DNA of 64,000 nt from Cyclaneusma minus (GCA_037179335.1 JAKZHN010000003.1:682001-746000); one strand, 5' to 3'; numbered from the stretch's first letter, positions 21,361 through 32,130 are shown. A program made the numbers and translations. The notes: a model not told the origin generated them from the sequence alone.

Positions 21361-21560
21361 AATACCGTACGTATTCGGTATAAAGAAAACGTACCGTCTA
21401 TAGGAATCGTACCGTTTACAAAATCGTACCGTTTACAAAAAGGCTACCGTTTACAAAACGGCTACCGGTTGCAAGATCGTACCGTACGACTTTTTATACC
21501 GAAGTTAAACAATTTGAAGGATCGTACCGTTTATTTTTGTATACCGTACGTACCTATGCA
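21361..21560. repeat. tandem/dispersed GTACCGTTTACAAA repeats
   Basis: The word ATCGTACCGTTTACAAAA and close variants occur at least four times in a row (about 21407-21465), followed by ATCGTACCGTACGA and ATACCGTACGTA words. They end in a GTAGCTACCTATG string. The array lies exactly at the 3' truncation of the ABC transporter pseudogene, so it may have caused or filled the break. Confidence 0.7.
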
Positions 21561-21569
21561 TACGTAGCT

Positions 21570-23614
21570 ACCTATGTAGCTAAGGCAGCGATTATCAGGT
21601 CTAGCACCAGGTTTACCCAACTTTGGATGCAGAGGAGCACGTAATACGGCCTCTACGGATGATCTAGACGCTTGTGCAGTATCTCTCTGACCGAGCGCTG
21701 CCAAACAAGTGCGCGAATAGTCGTAAGCCCTCAAGTGTTTCGACGAAATGCGAATAAAGCGGACTCTTGCTCTCAGGATCAAGAAAGCGGATTTGGCGAC
21801 TTGTCTTCAAGTACACGTTTTGAAGCACAAAGATGGCTGCTGCGGTGAACGGAACAGTCCATGCCATAAATGACGACCCTATGGAAATCAGCGCAATTCC
21901 AGCGATGCAGTCGAAAGCTGCTTTGAGAACGCCCTCGGGTGCAATTGGCAATGCCATGTCGATCAATTTCATGTCCTGGCTGAAGCGATTTGACGTAGTT
22001 CCAGTGTCTGTAGATGCAAACCAGGACAAGGGCGCGTGGATTGTGGAATGAAGGAGTTTTGCGTGGAGTCGTGTAGCTGCGCGGGGCATGATGTTGAGGA
22101 AGATGAGATAGGTGCCAAGGAGGACGAGGAGGTTGTTGAAAATGGCTAGGAGTGCGTAGATGGGGAGGAATAAGGGGAGATCGCCACCGCCGCTGGAAGT
22201 CCACATGTTTAGCCATATGGACCTACTTGGGGGATGTTTTTTTTTTTTTGGCAAAGGCTGCTGCTTGAGCGATGAGCAGAGCGCCCCATAGCAGGTGGTG
22301 AAGCGTTCGTGCGTAGTAGGCGTAGACTGTCAAGTCTCCGATTCGTCTGGTGAGATCTATGAGGGTATCCGGCTCGACTTTGGGAATCTGTGGGTTTGGT
22401 TTCGTGCTGCTCTGGCTTTTTGGAGGTGACATCGCTACTGATCTGATCGGCTGTTTCGTCTTGTATAGCAGCGTATTTGGTAAACTCATCTTTCTTGCGC
22501 ATCTCATCGTACGTGCCTTGCATCTCAATGCCCCCTTTGCGGTTAAGAAAAATAATCTTATCCGCAAGATGAAGACATCGGATAGTATGAGTAATCAATC
22601 AGACAACAGTACCTAGTGCTGAGTCTGCGGAGAAGACCTTTCTGTGTAAATAGTCGAGCGCTGATCACTTCTTGCGTCTTCTGGTTCAGAGCACTCAAGA
22701 TATCGTCCAGCCTGTCGAGCATATACTGCGCGGGCTAGCGCCACTCGCTGCTTTTGACCACCAGATAATGTGAATTCTCGGCTGCCGATGATGATTGAGT
22801 CTCCTTCGCACCATTGCTGAATGTCTTTCTTTATCCAAGCCTTGTTGATTTTAATATCTGATGGCCCGCAGACGCTCTCATTGATGGCGGTATATAGGAG
22901 CCATGATGTTTGACCGCAGTATGCCATGCGCTTGAAATGCATCAGAATATTCCCCGATTCGCAGGGCAACTCGCCGAGCATAGCTTTGAGCATCGTTGTC
23001 TGCCGAAGCAGACTGGGCGAAGAAATATGACGAAAGAGCCAGTCTCGATGGTAAAGCTCGCTTTCTGAATTGCTGGAATAGTTGCCGTGGGGGCCGGCAA
23101 TAATGTGACTTTTTCAAACTTCACGACCTCCAGGTTTCCCCCAGAGTAAGACGCCGTCTGTGATATGCCAACAAGTTCCGTGTGATCTCCATCACCAGAG
23201 CCGCTCAATGCAAGCCCCAGGCCTTTCCTAGTATCTTTTCAGGTTTCGGATGTCAAATAGCTCTGCAATCGCGCAAAGCTTCCTAACGAGGCTGCTACCT
23301 GCGGAAAGAAAGCTATTAGTTTGCTAGCAGGTCCAGTGACAAGGGTAATAATGCTCAAGGATCAAGGAGGTAAATGCTATGTCCGTAGGTAGTCAAGGAG
23401 CTCTCGCCTCTCAGCTGTGCCTGGACAGCAAAAACAATGAACGAAACAACCTGCGACCAGATCGCAGGAATTTGGCCTGTTCAAGTCAGCACGCGCACTC
23501 ACTCCTTAGGACGGGCATTTGCTCGAACGTCAAAGTCAGGTCAAAATCCGTCTCGCAACTGACAGGTCCAAAAGGGTTATCTGAGCCAGCGTCAATAGCT
23601 GAGTGGTTTGCCAT
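21570..23614 (-). pseudogene. ABCC-type (MRP-like) ABC transporter, broken
   Basis: Fragments in changing frames follow the order of an ABCC exporter. The start MANHSAIDAGSDNPFGPVSC with FDLTLTFEQ matches the TMD0 opening. The text then jumps to the end of TMD1 (IPAIWSQVVSFIVFAVQAQL, LVTGPASKLIAFF), so most of TMD0/TMD1 is deleted. NBD1 keeps its signature LSGGQKQRVALARAVYARQ, but the Walker A P-loop near 23000-23030 is shifted and substituted, and part of Walker B is lost. TMD2 is partly present (DTGTTSNRFSQDMKLIDMAL, LTTIRALVWQRSVREILHKR, RPYYVLLCIQSWVNLVLDLI). NBD2 is absent. In-frame stops include 23239-23241 (TGA where CGA is expected) and 21653-21655 (TAG where CAG is expected), plus at least four frameshifts. 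Probably the former export pump of the adjoining cluster. Confidence 0.9.
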
Positions 23615-24115
23615 GATAACAAAATGCTGATGGACAGTAGAGTATGCAGAGACGACTGGTTGTCCAGTCATGATTGAATCAGGAATGAACAAGATGAGAC
23701 ACTCGACCTACCTAATTTCATGAGGGTCAAGATATACTACACGACTGTCGCAAGCAACGTCATGTGCGCGTATGAATGGAGACTTGACGCACCTACGTTT
23801 CTTCAAGTCAGAGCATTCACGCACAAGGCAACTGTGCGTTAGATTGCTGCCGACCGACCTGCCTATCTGGGTGCAGCGTACGGCACAGTAAATGGGGGCC
23901 ACAACCAGCTAAACAACGGTTACTCGTTGAGGTGAGAGCTCTCCACTTCGCGAGAGAAAAAAAATGGCACTGGGTTCCGTATCCATACGCCCTGTCGGGG
24001 ACATCTGCAGCAGTGTCAGGAACCCTGTAAGTAGCCATGGCTATAAGTAGGTTGTTGTACTTTCGAAAGTCAATGGACTTACCTAAATATCAGTTTAACA
24101 CTTCGAACTTCGAAG
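23615..24115. other. intergenic between ABC pseudogene and amidohydrolase
   Basis: No gene seen. The two neighbours diverge from here, so it would hold the old pump promoter and the amidohydrolase promoter. Confidence 0.4.
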
Positions 24116-25249
24116 ATGCCCTCCCTGATCTCATCTCTGTCGTCGTTGCTACTCGTGACCACATCGCCAGTCCTAGCGGACTACTTGGTTGATTCCTCTT
24201 TCAAAATCGACGTTCACTCACATGTCGTCCCCGAAATCTATCGCTCAGCGCTGATCAAAGCCGGCTACCCCGTAGTAAACGGCACAGTCTACACAGATGG
24301 CTTCCCCGTCCCAACCTGGAATCTCTCAACCCACATCGCCAGCATGGACACCCTAGGAGTCAACTACTCCACCCTCTCAATCAGCGCCCCCGGAGTAATC
24401 TTCCTCGCCAACGACAGCCAAGCTGCCAGCACACTCGCGCGACAACTGAACAATGCAATGTACAATTACACACAGCAATATCCCACACGTCTCGGCGCCA
24501 TGTGTCTCCTCCCACTCCCGCACATCGACGCAGCACTTGCGGAGATCGAATACTGCCTTGATACCCTTTCCTTCGACGGCATCGGCCTGTACACAAACTG
24601 GAACGGCACCTACCTCGGCTCCCCCTCACTCTCGCCCGTATTGGACTCCATCAACAACCGCTCCGCCACCGTCTTCGTACACCCATCAGCACCCGGCTGC
24701 TCGGGCGCGAACATCGGCTACCCGGATCCCATGACCGAGTACCCCTTCGAAAGCGTACGTGCCATGCAGAACCTCCTGCTCACTGGCCAGCGCGCCAACT
24801 ACTCAGGTATCAACATAATATTCCCGCACGGCGGCGGCGCGATTCCGTATCTAGCTGCACGAATCGCGGGAATCGCGAGTCTGCCATTTCTGGGCGGTCT
24901 GAATGCGACGGGTAGTCTGGCGCAGTTTAAGGGGTATTTGTTCGATACGGCGAGTGCGGCGGATGCGGTGCATTTGGGTGCTATGATGAAGTTCTTTGGA
25001 AATGTTAGCAGAATTGTTACGGGGACTGATTGTGAGTTTTCTTGCCTTTGCGAGGGTGGAGAAATGGGGAGGGGAGATACTGACGATGATGTAGATCCTT
25101 ATGTGCCACTTGCGCAGTCTCTGCCGGCTCTTGAAGGCACGCAGGCTGCCGGTGGCTTTACGGACGATGAGATGGCGCAGGTCAACAATCAGAATGTGCT
25201 GAGCGTTTTCCCGAGGATTGCGGCGAAGTTGGAGTTTGTGTCGAGGTAG
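24116..25249 (+). CDS. secreted amidohydrolase-2 (ACMSD / decarboxylase-like)
   Basis: Two exons, 24116-25031 and 25095-25249, give 356 residues. The 63-base intron is in frame, and splicing restores the conserved GTDYPYVPLAQ. A signal peptide is visible (MPSLISSLSSLLLVTTSPVLA, about 1-21). The amidohydrolase_2 fold follows: the metal-binding HxH (KIDVHSHVVPE), a His in FPHGGGAIPY, and the metal-ligand Asp in GTDYPY. Relatives include aminocarboxymuconate semialdehyde decarboxylase and 6-methylsalicylate decarboxylases of fungal clusters. At least eight N-glycosylation sequons (NGT, NLS, NYS, NDS, NYT, NRS, NAT, NVS) support secretion. The substrate is unknown. The gene is intact and opens the cluster side next to the pump pseudogene. 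Confidence 0.9.
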   Translation: MPSLISSLSSLLLVTTSPVLADYLVDSSFKIDVHSHVVPEIYRSALIKAGYPVVNGTVYTDGFPVPTWNLSTHIASMDTLGVNYSTLSISAPGVIFLANDSQAASTLARQLNNAMYNYTQQYPTRLGAMCLLPLPHIDAALAEIEYCLDTLSFDGIGLYTNWNGTYLGSPSLSPVLDSINNRSATVFVHPSAPGCSGANIGYPDPMTEYPFESVRAMQNLLLTGQRANYSGINIIFPHGGGAIPYLAARIAGIASLPFLGGLNATGSLAQFKGYLFDTASAADAVHLGAMMKFFGNVSRIVTGTDCEFSCLCEGGEMGRGDTDDDVDPYVPLAQSLPALEGTQAAGGFTDDEMAQVNNQNVLSVFPRIAAKLEFVSR

Positions 25250-25878
25250 GCTGAGAATGGCTTGTCCATGCAATCTGGTGCGGTCGTCGTGGAAGGAGAG
25301 CATCTTGGGGATAGCTGTATATATCGTCGCGGAGTTGGGACTATAGACTGTAGACTTCTGCGAACTGCCGGATATTAGTGGATACTTGCCAGTCAAACAA
25401 AACCTCGGACAAACGCTTCTTCGCATCTTTTCCGTTCCAGCAGTACGAGCATCAGGACAATCGGAAAAAGATAGGAACCGGACACGAGAAACGGGAATGA
25501 AACTGATGATGGGAAAACGCGCGGGAAAAAAAACGGAGCGCAACATGAGTTGAGAGAAGGGTGAGCGATGTCCCCTACCAGGTACCACGGGATGCACTGC
25601 AATGACAACTCATTCTCAGATCTCAGCTGCAGAGAGCGAACGCGGCTGCGCTTTTGCGCTCCTGTTCGAGGTAGGGTCTTGGGTCCTGGTCTGGGAACGT
25701 GAAGAGCCGAGATCGTGTCGAAAGAAGGCGAGTGGGAGCATGATGGGCGATGAGGAGCGCGGACATGATCGTTGGCGCGTCGAGGCAGTTCGCGTTAAAG
25801 CACCGGGAGCCAAGTCGGCCCGGCCCTAAATTTTACCGCGCCCAGAAACATAGATCTAATTCCATACCAAAATCAGCA
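25250..25878. other. intergenic
   Basis: No gene recognised between the amidohydrolase and the 5S rRNA gene. Short open frames on both strands lack domain signal. Confidence 0.4.
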
Positions 25879-25997
25879 CATACGACCATAGACTGAGGAG
25901 AACTGGCAAACCCGTCCGCTCTTGCATACATAAGCCTCAGATCGGCAGATTAGTAGTTGGGTGGGTGACCACCAGCGAATACCTGCTGTTGTATGTT
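25879..25997 (+). rRNA. 5S ribosomal RNA
   Basis: The sequence begins ACATACGACCATAGACTGAG and contains the conserved CCCGTCCGCTC core. It continues TTAGTAGTTGGGTGGGTGAC then CACCAGCGAATACCTG, and ends GTTGTATGT. The two ends pair (ACATAC with GTATGT), and helix II/III pairing is kept (GACTGAGG with CCTCAGAT). A T4 run at 25996-25999 fits RNA polymerase III termination. Length about 119 is normal. In Pezizomycotina 5S genes are dispersed singly, as here, and lie outside the rDNA array. Confidence 0.93.
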
Positions 25998-26357
25998 TTG
26001 CATTTTTCGCGAATTTATCCATTCCCTTTTTAATCTGCGAAAGAGATTTTGCAAAGTTCAGACGAAAACATCTTGAGTTTCTGTTCAGACACAAACAACG
26101 GACTTGAGATGTCTACCCGAAGCCTATTTTCGGACTTCGGTTTTGAGACTCGGCGGGAACCTTATATGGGCACCCGGAGGGCCGGCACCGGTGATTTGTA
26201 TTTCTGTGTTCAAATTAACCTTCCCTCTGTCGCCGACAATATCGAAATCTTGTGTCTCCCGTCACGGTCGTCCAAAACTTCAAGATGAGTTGCTCTCAAT
26301 TGCTCGCCGAGTTGGTATCCTATTCGTTCTCTGGACGAAATAGTTCAAGTCTTCAAG
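25998..26357. promoter_or_regulatory. upstream region of the first P450
   Basis: No gene seen. The P450 start codon at 26358 has AAG just before the ATG (CTTCAAGATGGG), a favourable context. No TATA box was assigned. Confidence 0.35.
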
Positions 26358-28426
26358 ATGGGCATTTTCGCTCTCATTGCGGAGCACCATGCTGCCGCAA
26401 GTCTGCTCAGCTTTAGTGCTGTCCTTGCAACTATCATCTATGTCGCTTTCTTGGTGATCTATCGTCTCTACCTCTCCCCGCTTGCGAAGTTTCCTGGACC
26501 AAAACTTGCGGCAGCCACTGGCTGGGTGGAGTTCTACTATGACTTCTTCAAAGTGGGCCATTATATGTATGAAATTGAGAAGATGCACGAGAAATATGGT
26601 ATGTGAATAAATGTGTACCTAGTTTTCTGGACTCGATGGAAAAGTCGCCGAAATCCAGCTGATATCGAGCAGGACCGATCGTCAGAGTCAACCCCGATGA
26701 GCTATCAATCCGCGATGGTGCTTATTTCGACGAGCTCTACGTCACAGGGAATAAGAGAAGAACCAATGGTTATGATGGCTTTGGCCATGGAGTTGGATTC
26801 GATGGTTAGGATCTGCATTCCATTGTTGGGGTCACGAAACTGTTAGAATCCGAGTAACTTGTCTTCCAGGTTCACATTTCCTAACGACCGACCACGACAT
26901 GCATCGACGGAGACGGAAGCCTCTTGAACCGTTCTTTTCGCGCACTGGCGTCCAGCGTCTAGAACCCATGTTGGCAGGTCTGGCACGCAAGCTGGACAGA
27001 AGATTCCGAGCCTTGGAAGGCACTCAGACTGTGCTGCGTCTGGATCACGTTTTGACAGCTTTTGCCGGTGATGTTGTTACCAAGCTCTGCTGCGAACAAA
27101 ATGAAGATTTCCTAGATGACCCAGATTTCGCACCTCACCGGTCAGTCTGCATTTAGTGAGTGAGGAGATACATCTGTTGACATATTGTTTTCTAAACTGC
27201 AGGTTCGAGTTATTTCACGCCATAACACGATCGACGACCCTTTTCACTGGATTCCCTACTCTTGTCAAGTAAGTACGACTTTTCCATGATGTTCTGACGA
27301 TCGTTAACCAATGCTTGACCTTCAGCTGTATTAAGTTGATCCCACCGTTTATTTTGTCACGAATCGACAAGAGAAGTCAACACTTCAACGATTTCAAGCT
27401 AGTAAGTAACCAGAGATTCCTTGTGAGTAAATTGGGAACTAACTCCGAAAAGTTGGCAGAGGGGCATATCATGGAAGCAATGGATGCTAAGCGCCAGGGA
27501 AAGAATGCAAGGCAGAAGAACGATGTTGATTCGCGCAATTCGCTTTTCCGCCATATCATGGACAGCGACATGCCTGAATCCGAGATATCTCTTGATCGGC
27601 TTTCTAACGAAGCTCAAGTTCTTCTCGGCGCAGGGACTGTCACCAGTGCGCGTACACTCGATACTATTGTCTATTACCTTCTCGCGAATCCAGAAATGAA
27701 GGCCCGACTCACCGAGGAATTGAAGGAAAGCATGAAAGACTTTCCGGAGACTTTCCCTTCTTGGGCTCATCTGGAGAAACTCTCCTACCTCCAAGCTTGT
27801 ATCAAAGAGGGACTAAGGTGCGTGATCAATTCTTCGATGGTGAATTGTCTGCTTTTTGAGAGGATCGACTAACAACGGAAAATCACAGAATCAGCTACGG
27901 TACGATGCATCGCCTTCCGCGAGTCTCCCCGGACGTCGCTCTTCAATACAAAGAATGGACGATTCCGAAGGGTGTGAGTATCACTTCACATCTCATATTT
28001 CGACTCCGTCCAGCTCATCATCATAGGTTCCTGTGGGCATGTCAGCCTATTTCATGCACACCGACGTCGATATCTTCCCCAGGCCATTCGAATTTCTCCC
28101 AGAAAGATGGCTCGGTGACTTCAACCCCCTGATGACAAGAAATTTAGTCCCGTACTGCCGAGGGTCCAGAGTTTGTCTTGGAATGAAGTAAGCGATCTGC
28201 CAATACCTGAGCTCCCTACCTCGAGGAAATAGGTTATTAACTGACTGTTACTTCCCGCAGTGTCGCGAATGCAGAGATGAATTATGTACTCGCAACGTTG
28301 TTCCGTCCTGGCGCTCCCGAGTTTAAGCTTTTCAGAACGGACGAAAGTGACGTCAAGCAAAAGCATGTATTTCTGCTACCTTTGCCAAAGTTAGAGTCGA
28401 AGGGAATCCGGGTTATGATATCGTAA
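26358..28426 (+). pseudogene. cytochrome P450 with a frameshift before the heme motif
   Basis: This is a microsomal fungal P450. Nine exons fit: 26358-26598, 26673-26804, 26870-27140, 27203-27268, 27326-27401, 27453-27817, 27889-27973, 28027-28188 and 28261-28426. It has an N-terminal membrane anchor (LLSFSAVLATIIYVAFLVIY), the hinge SPLAKFPGPKL, an I helix with LLGAGTVTSARTLDT, K-helix EGLR and FLPERW. The heme-binding loop is PYCRGSRVCLG. The frame reaching PLMTRK and the frame of the heme loop differ by one base: an extra A in the AAAA run at about 28139-28143. Without it the protein would be about 520 residues, normal for a P450; with it the heme Cys is lost. The choice is between a true null allele and a homopolymer sequencing error. 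The small intron at 27402-27452 is in frame. It converges on the sulfotransferase-like gene. Confidence 0.85.
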
Positions 28427-28552
28427 AATAGATGTTCCGGCGATGAGAATTAATAGTAAAATGCCTGTTTGCAACTTGCAACTCCAAGTTGCTCGGACTC
28501 CTCAACCTGCCCTGACTCTTCAACCTGCCCTGTGATACACACAACTTTCTAC

Positions 28553-29553
28553 CTATGACACTCCCCATCTCACCGCCACTCCCGCAACAAGAAGCGCACC
28601 CAAACACATTCCAACATTCTTCAAGGCGTTTAAGACCCCCCTCTTCGCCACCAAATCAATCCAATCCTGCAGAGCCACATTCTCATTGACATGCGGAAAC
28701 GGCACCTCCGGCACCCCCTTGCCCAGAAACCTACAAATCGGCTCCCAGCCACTTCCCAGCTCATATTCCAACAACCTATCCTTCGGAACCAGCTTTCTAA
28801 TCATCCGATAATGCTCTTTATAGACCGCCGGAGCATTAGCACGCATCTCCGCCTCGTTCCGTGCTCTAAAGAAGACAGCGCTCGGGACAAGGTTCAGGGG
28901 TAGCATGCGCCCCAACCACACAGGATCAAGCTTTGCAAGGATGCGAAAGAAAGGATCCCAGACGCTGGTGAAGAGCGGCTCATAGGATTTCATCCAGCGC
29001 TCCACGGGCCGCTCGACAATAATGATTTTCGCTTCGGGATAGGCGGCGATGAGTTCTGCTGCGAAGTAGTATGCGGGGAGATCGGTCACTGCTCCGCAGT
29101 TTCCTAACACTTGATCAAACTCTTTGCGCCAATCTATGGTTTGGGGGTCGGGATCAGAGGTTTTCGGCGTTTGACCGGGGTGGTATGGGGATGGCAGGAA
29201 CTTGGCGCGTAGGAGAGGGTTCCAGATATCGGCGTCCGGCATGTTTTGGAAGATGGAGAGGAAATGGTAGACTTCCCCGTAGCCAAGGAGATGCAGTGCT
29301 ACTTTCATTGCTGGACAAGAATAAAATTAGCCCTATCTTCTGAACACAGTTTCGGTGGGGCCAAATCCGTACATGCGGTTCCTGAGCGCGAGATGCCCAG
29401 TGAGAGAACCTCCATGGGTCGTGTGCGAACTTGGCCATGGCGATCGATATTACTGGTTCCTAGAGAGTTCTTCGGATCGAAATAGGTTCGTCGATAGTAA
29501 TTGTTTCTCTCGGCTGGAGAGGCAGATTCAGGAAGAGCGGCGTCGGAACTCAT
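28553..29553 (-). CDS. sulfotransferase-like protein (Sulfotransfer_4 family)
   Basis: Two exons, 29553-29373 and 29310-28553, give 312 residues. Splicing yields the P-loop-like segment EVLSLGISRSGTASMKVAL, which corresponds to the PAPS 5'-phosphate loop of sulfotransferases. GYGEVYHF follows, and later come NCGAVTDLPAYYFAAELI, YPEAKIIIVERPVERWMKSY (3'-phosphate-binding region) and a C-terminal hydrophobic anchor (VGMCLGALLVAGVAVRWGVS). Many database relatives carry the misleading name 'NAD dependent epimerase/dehydratase'. These genes are common in fungal secondary-metabolite clusters; whether they transfer sulfate is rarely shown. The gene is intact. It is transcribed away from the terpene cyclase and shares an upstream region of about 0.9 kb with it. 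Confidence 0.88.
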
Positions 29554-30496
29554 GCTTGTAGATACAAATACTATTTAGATGCTGACACAAGATTGAAGGT
29601 CCAGGATCCGCACTTTATACTTCGTTCGAGATTCACGGTTGAAGAATCGAGGGTTCAAGCTCAGCTGTGAAATTAGAAACGTAACGTTGTTGGTTCCCGC
29701 GGCCCCCTGTCACTATTAGTTGGATCCCCGGCATTGTTAGTTGCCTTGGTTGAGATGCATGACAGCTACCGACGTCGCAAAGCTAACACGGGAAGCTAGG
29801 TAAATTGGATATATCAAAGATCAAGTTCTTTACTCGTAGCACCGAGACTCCGAGGGTGTTTCTCAAGAGCCTAAAAGACTTAAGTGACAGGAACCAATGC
29901 GGAATTGTGTTGATCCAGATGAACTTTGATAAGTGTCACAAAACTATGCGTATTGATCGGGTCAATGCACACGGCATGTGCAGAGTTGCATCGGCATGAA
30001 CTCAATTCACGCCGGGGACTGAAGTGGTATTAAATGAAAGCTTTGTATATGTATTCTTGGTATTGATGCTTCGTATTGTTCCCAAAGAGAGATGTGTGCA
30101 TTAAATTCATGGCATTGAATTTTCAAGTGGTTGGTAGTTTTACCTGATGCAAGACTTCTAGAAGAAGTTCCTTGTGTGATATGAGACAAAACCCGAAGGA
30201 TCCGGAGATTCCTTTCACCTCTGAGACCACCAGAGCCCGTATTGCCGGCTAGAGTTCCTACAGTTGAGATCAGACAAAGGAGACACTCCCAAGTTCGATC
30301 CTTAACCGCATCGTTCCGAACCTCATACTTCAGACTTCTATATTCCAGTTCCAATATCGAAGTCCAGGCAATAGTGAATTGGATTCAATAGTAGGGTACA
30401 AATACAACGACAGGGACCCTTTACTCCTAAACATGAAATAACTCCACACCAACCACCACCGCCGTCTCATCTCATTGCCCACTGAATCTGCTCACT
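29554..30496. promoter_or_regulatory. divergent upstream region, sulfotransferase-like / terpene cyclase
   Basis: No gene lies between the two divergent starts. A CCACCACCGCCGTCTC-type leader precedes the cyclase ATG. Pathway-regulator binding sites (such as CGG/CCG triplets) could sit here, but none stands out clearly. Confidence 0.4.
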
Positions 30497-32130
30497 ATGG
30501 AGTACCAACACTCCCACATTCTCTCACCTTCCGCTTACTCCACCTCTGGCCTCTGCGACGGCATCCCCGTCCGGCGCCATAATGACTTTCTCAAAGAAGA
30601 AACCGGCGTGATCCGCGCCCAACGAGACTGGAAGAAATACGTCGGACCAGTTCCACCAAACTATCATGGCAGCATGGCAGCAGATTTCAGCTTCGTGCAA
30701 ATCACCATTCCGGAATGTCTGCCTGAACGACTAGAAGTCATCTCTTATGCTGATGAGTTTGCGTTTCTCTACGACGGTATGTTTAAACTTCGTGATTGCT
30801 CTTTTCAAATAAAGCACCCTTTATTCATTCCCTTAACTCTGCGCACTGTGGTGCGGTTGGACACAAACAGTTACTAACATCGTCTGGCGATCATTAGACA
30901 TGGCAGACAATGCCTGCCAAGCAGAGGTAGGCATACTTCGCCTGAACCCTTTATCAGAGATTCTTGCCTCTCCTCACATACTTTGTCAACTCTTCGCTAA
31001 CAGCAATAACAGATCGATGGTGAAAATGACGCGCTCCTGAGCATTCTATCTGAAGGCATCAGGAAAGGCAAAATCGAATCAACCAGCGGGAAAAAGCTCA
31101 TCCAAGCACAGTTGTTCAAAGAGATGCTGGCCATCGACCCCCCTCGTGCGCTCACCACACTCAAAGCATGGGCTGCTTTTATCGAACTTGGTACTGCGAA
31201 ACAGCATTGGAAGATTTTTGAATCGCTTGAAGAATATATTCCGTATAGGATTTTGGATGCTGGTGAAATGTATGTCCTCATCTTTCTGTCAATTTTTGAC
31301 CTTCGAACCCTAGTCCTTCTGTCGTCTGTCTGTCAATCCTGGTATCTCTGTCAATTCTCGATCTTCCCGTTAAACCTCTCGATCTTCTGATCAAACCATC
31401 AACCTCTCGACCTTTACTCAGCTTCCTGGCGAGCGAGAACCTGCCACCTTCTCGCCGATCATCCCCTTTCCTCATCCTCGCCCCCCTTTTCTCCCTCACA
31501 TACCCATTTCCTAAAAGTTATGAGAAAGTTTTGAGTGCAAGGCTAACAAATACTCTTGACAGGTTCTGGTTCGGCCTAGTAACCTTCGGCATGGCAATCA
31601 CCATCCCCCCCTCAGAAATGGACCTATGCCGTCGCCTCACCCGCTCAGCAAACATCCACTTCGGCCTAACCAACGACCTCTTCTCCTGGGAGAAAGAATG
31701 TCTCGAAGCCCAATCTGCCGGCCGATCCAATGTCGTAAACGCAATTTTCATGTTAATGCAAGAGCACAATTGCACCGTAGATGAGGCAAAGCATCTCTGC
31801 CGGATCAGGATTGTCCAGAGTCAGGAGGAGTATCTGAAGGTTGTCGAAGAGAATAAGGGGAATATGGCACTTTCGAAAGATTTGAGAAAGTATCTGGAGG
31901 CGCTGCTTTATAGCATGAGTGGAAATACGGTTTGGAGTGTGGTTTGTCCGAGATATAATCCTGGCCTTGTGCTGAGTGATCGTCAGCTAAAGTGTTTGCG
32001 GGACGGTTTTGGGGATACTGGTGTTGATACCTTTGTTCAGAGTGTGCGGAAAGAGGTAGCTACACATACCCTCCCGTTGCCCACACACACTCCAAAAACC
32101 ACACCAAAAACTGACTACTTGGGGCATTGA
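30497..32130 (+). CDS. class I terpene cyclase domain protein (fusicoccadiene-synthase TC-like)
   Basis: Four exons, 30497-30776, 30898-30926, 31013-31269 and 31563-32130, give 377 residues. The sequence follows the N-terminal cyclase half of chimeric fungal di/sesterterpene synthases: CDGIPVRRHNDFLKEE, PECLPERLEVISYADEFAFL, the metal-binding DDMAD (residues 93-97, across the first splice), the NSE triad NDLFSWEKE (226-234) and the late RY pair (CPRYNPG). All active-site motifs look intact. The prenyltransferase half that chimeric enzymes carry is absent, so the diphosphate substrate must come from another enzyme. Exon 2 is only 29 bases and intron 3 is long (293 bases, pyrimidine-rich). The last 28 residues (from RKEVATHTLP) are encoded by a transposon inserted at the final codon; without it the chain would end FVQSVL about 27 residues earlier. 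Confidence 0.88.

Noticed and set aside
28118..28150. A 34-base intron that would repair the frame before the P450 heme motif
   Set aside because: Too short for a fungal spliceosomal intron, and it would delete conserved residues; a one-base insertion is the simpler reading.
31518..31775. Minus-strand frame in the terpene cyclase
   Set aside because: Antisense to exon 4, which carries the NSE triad; no independent signal.
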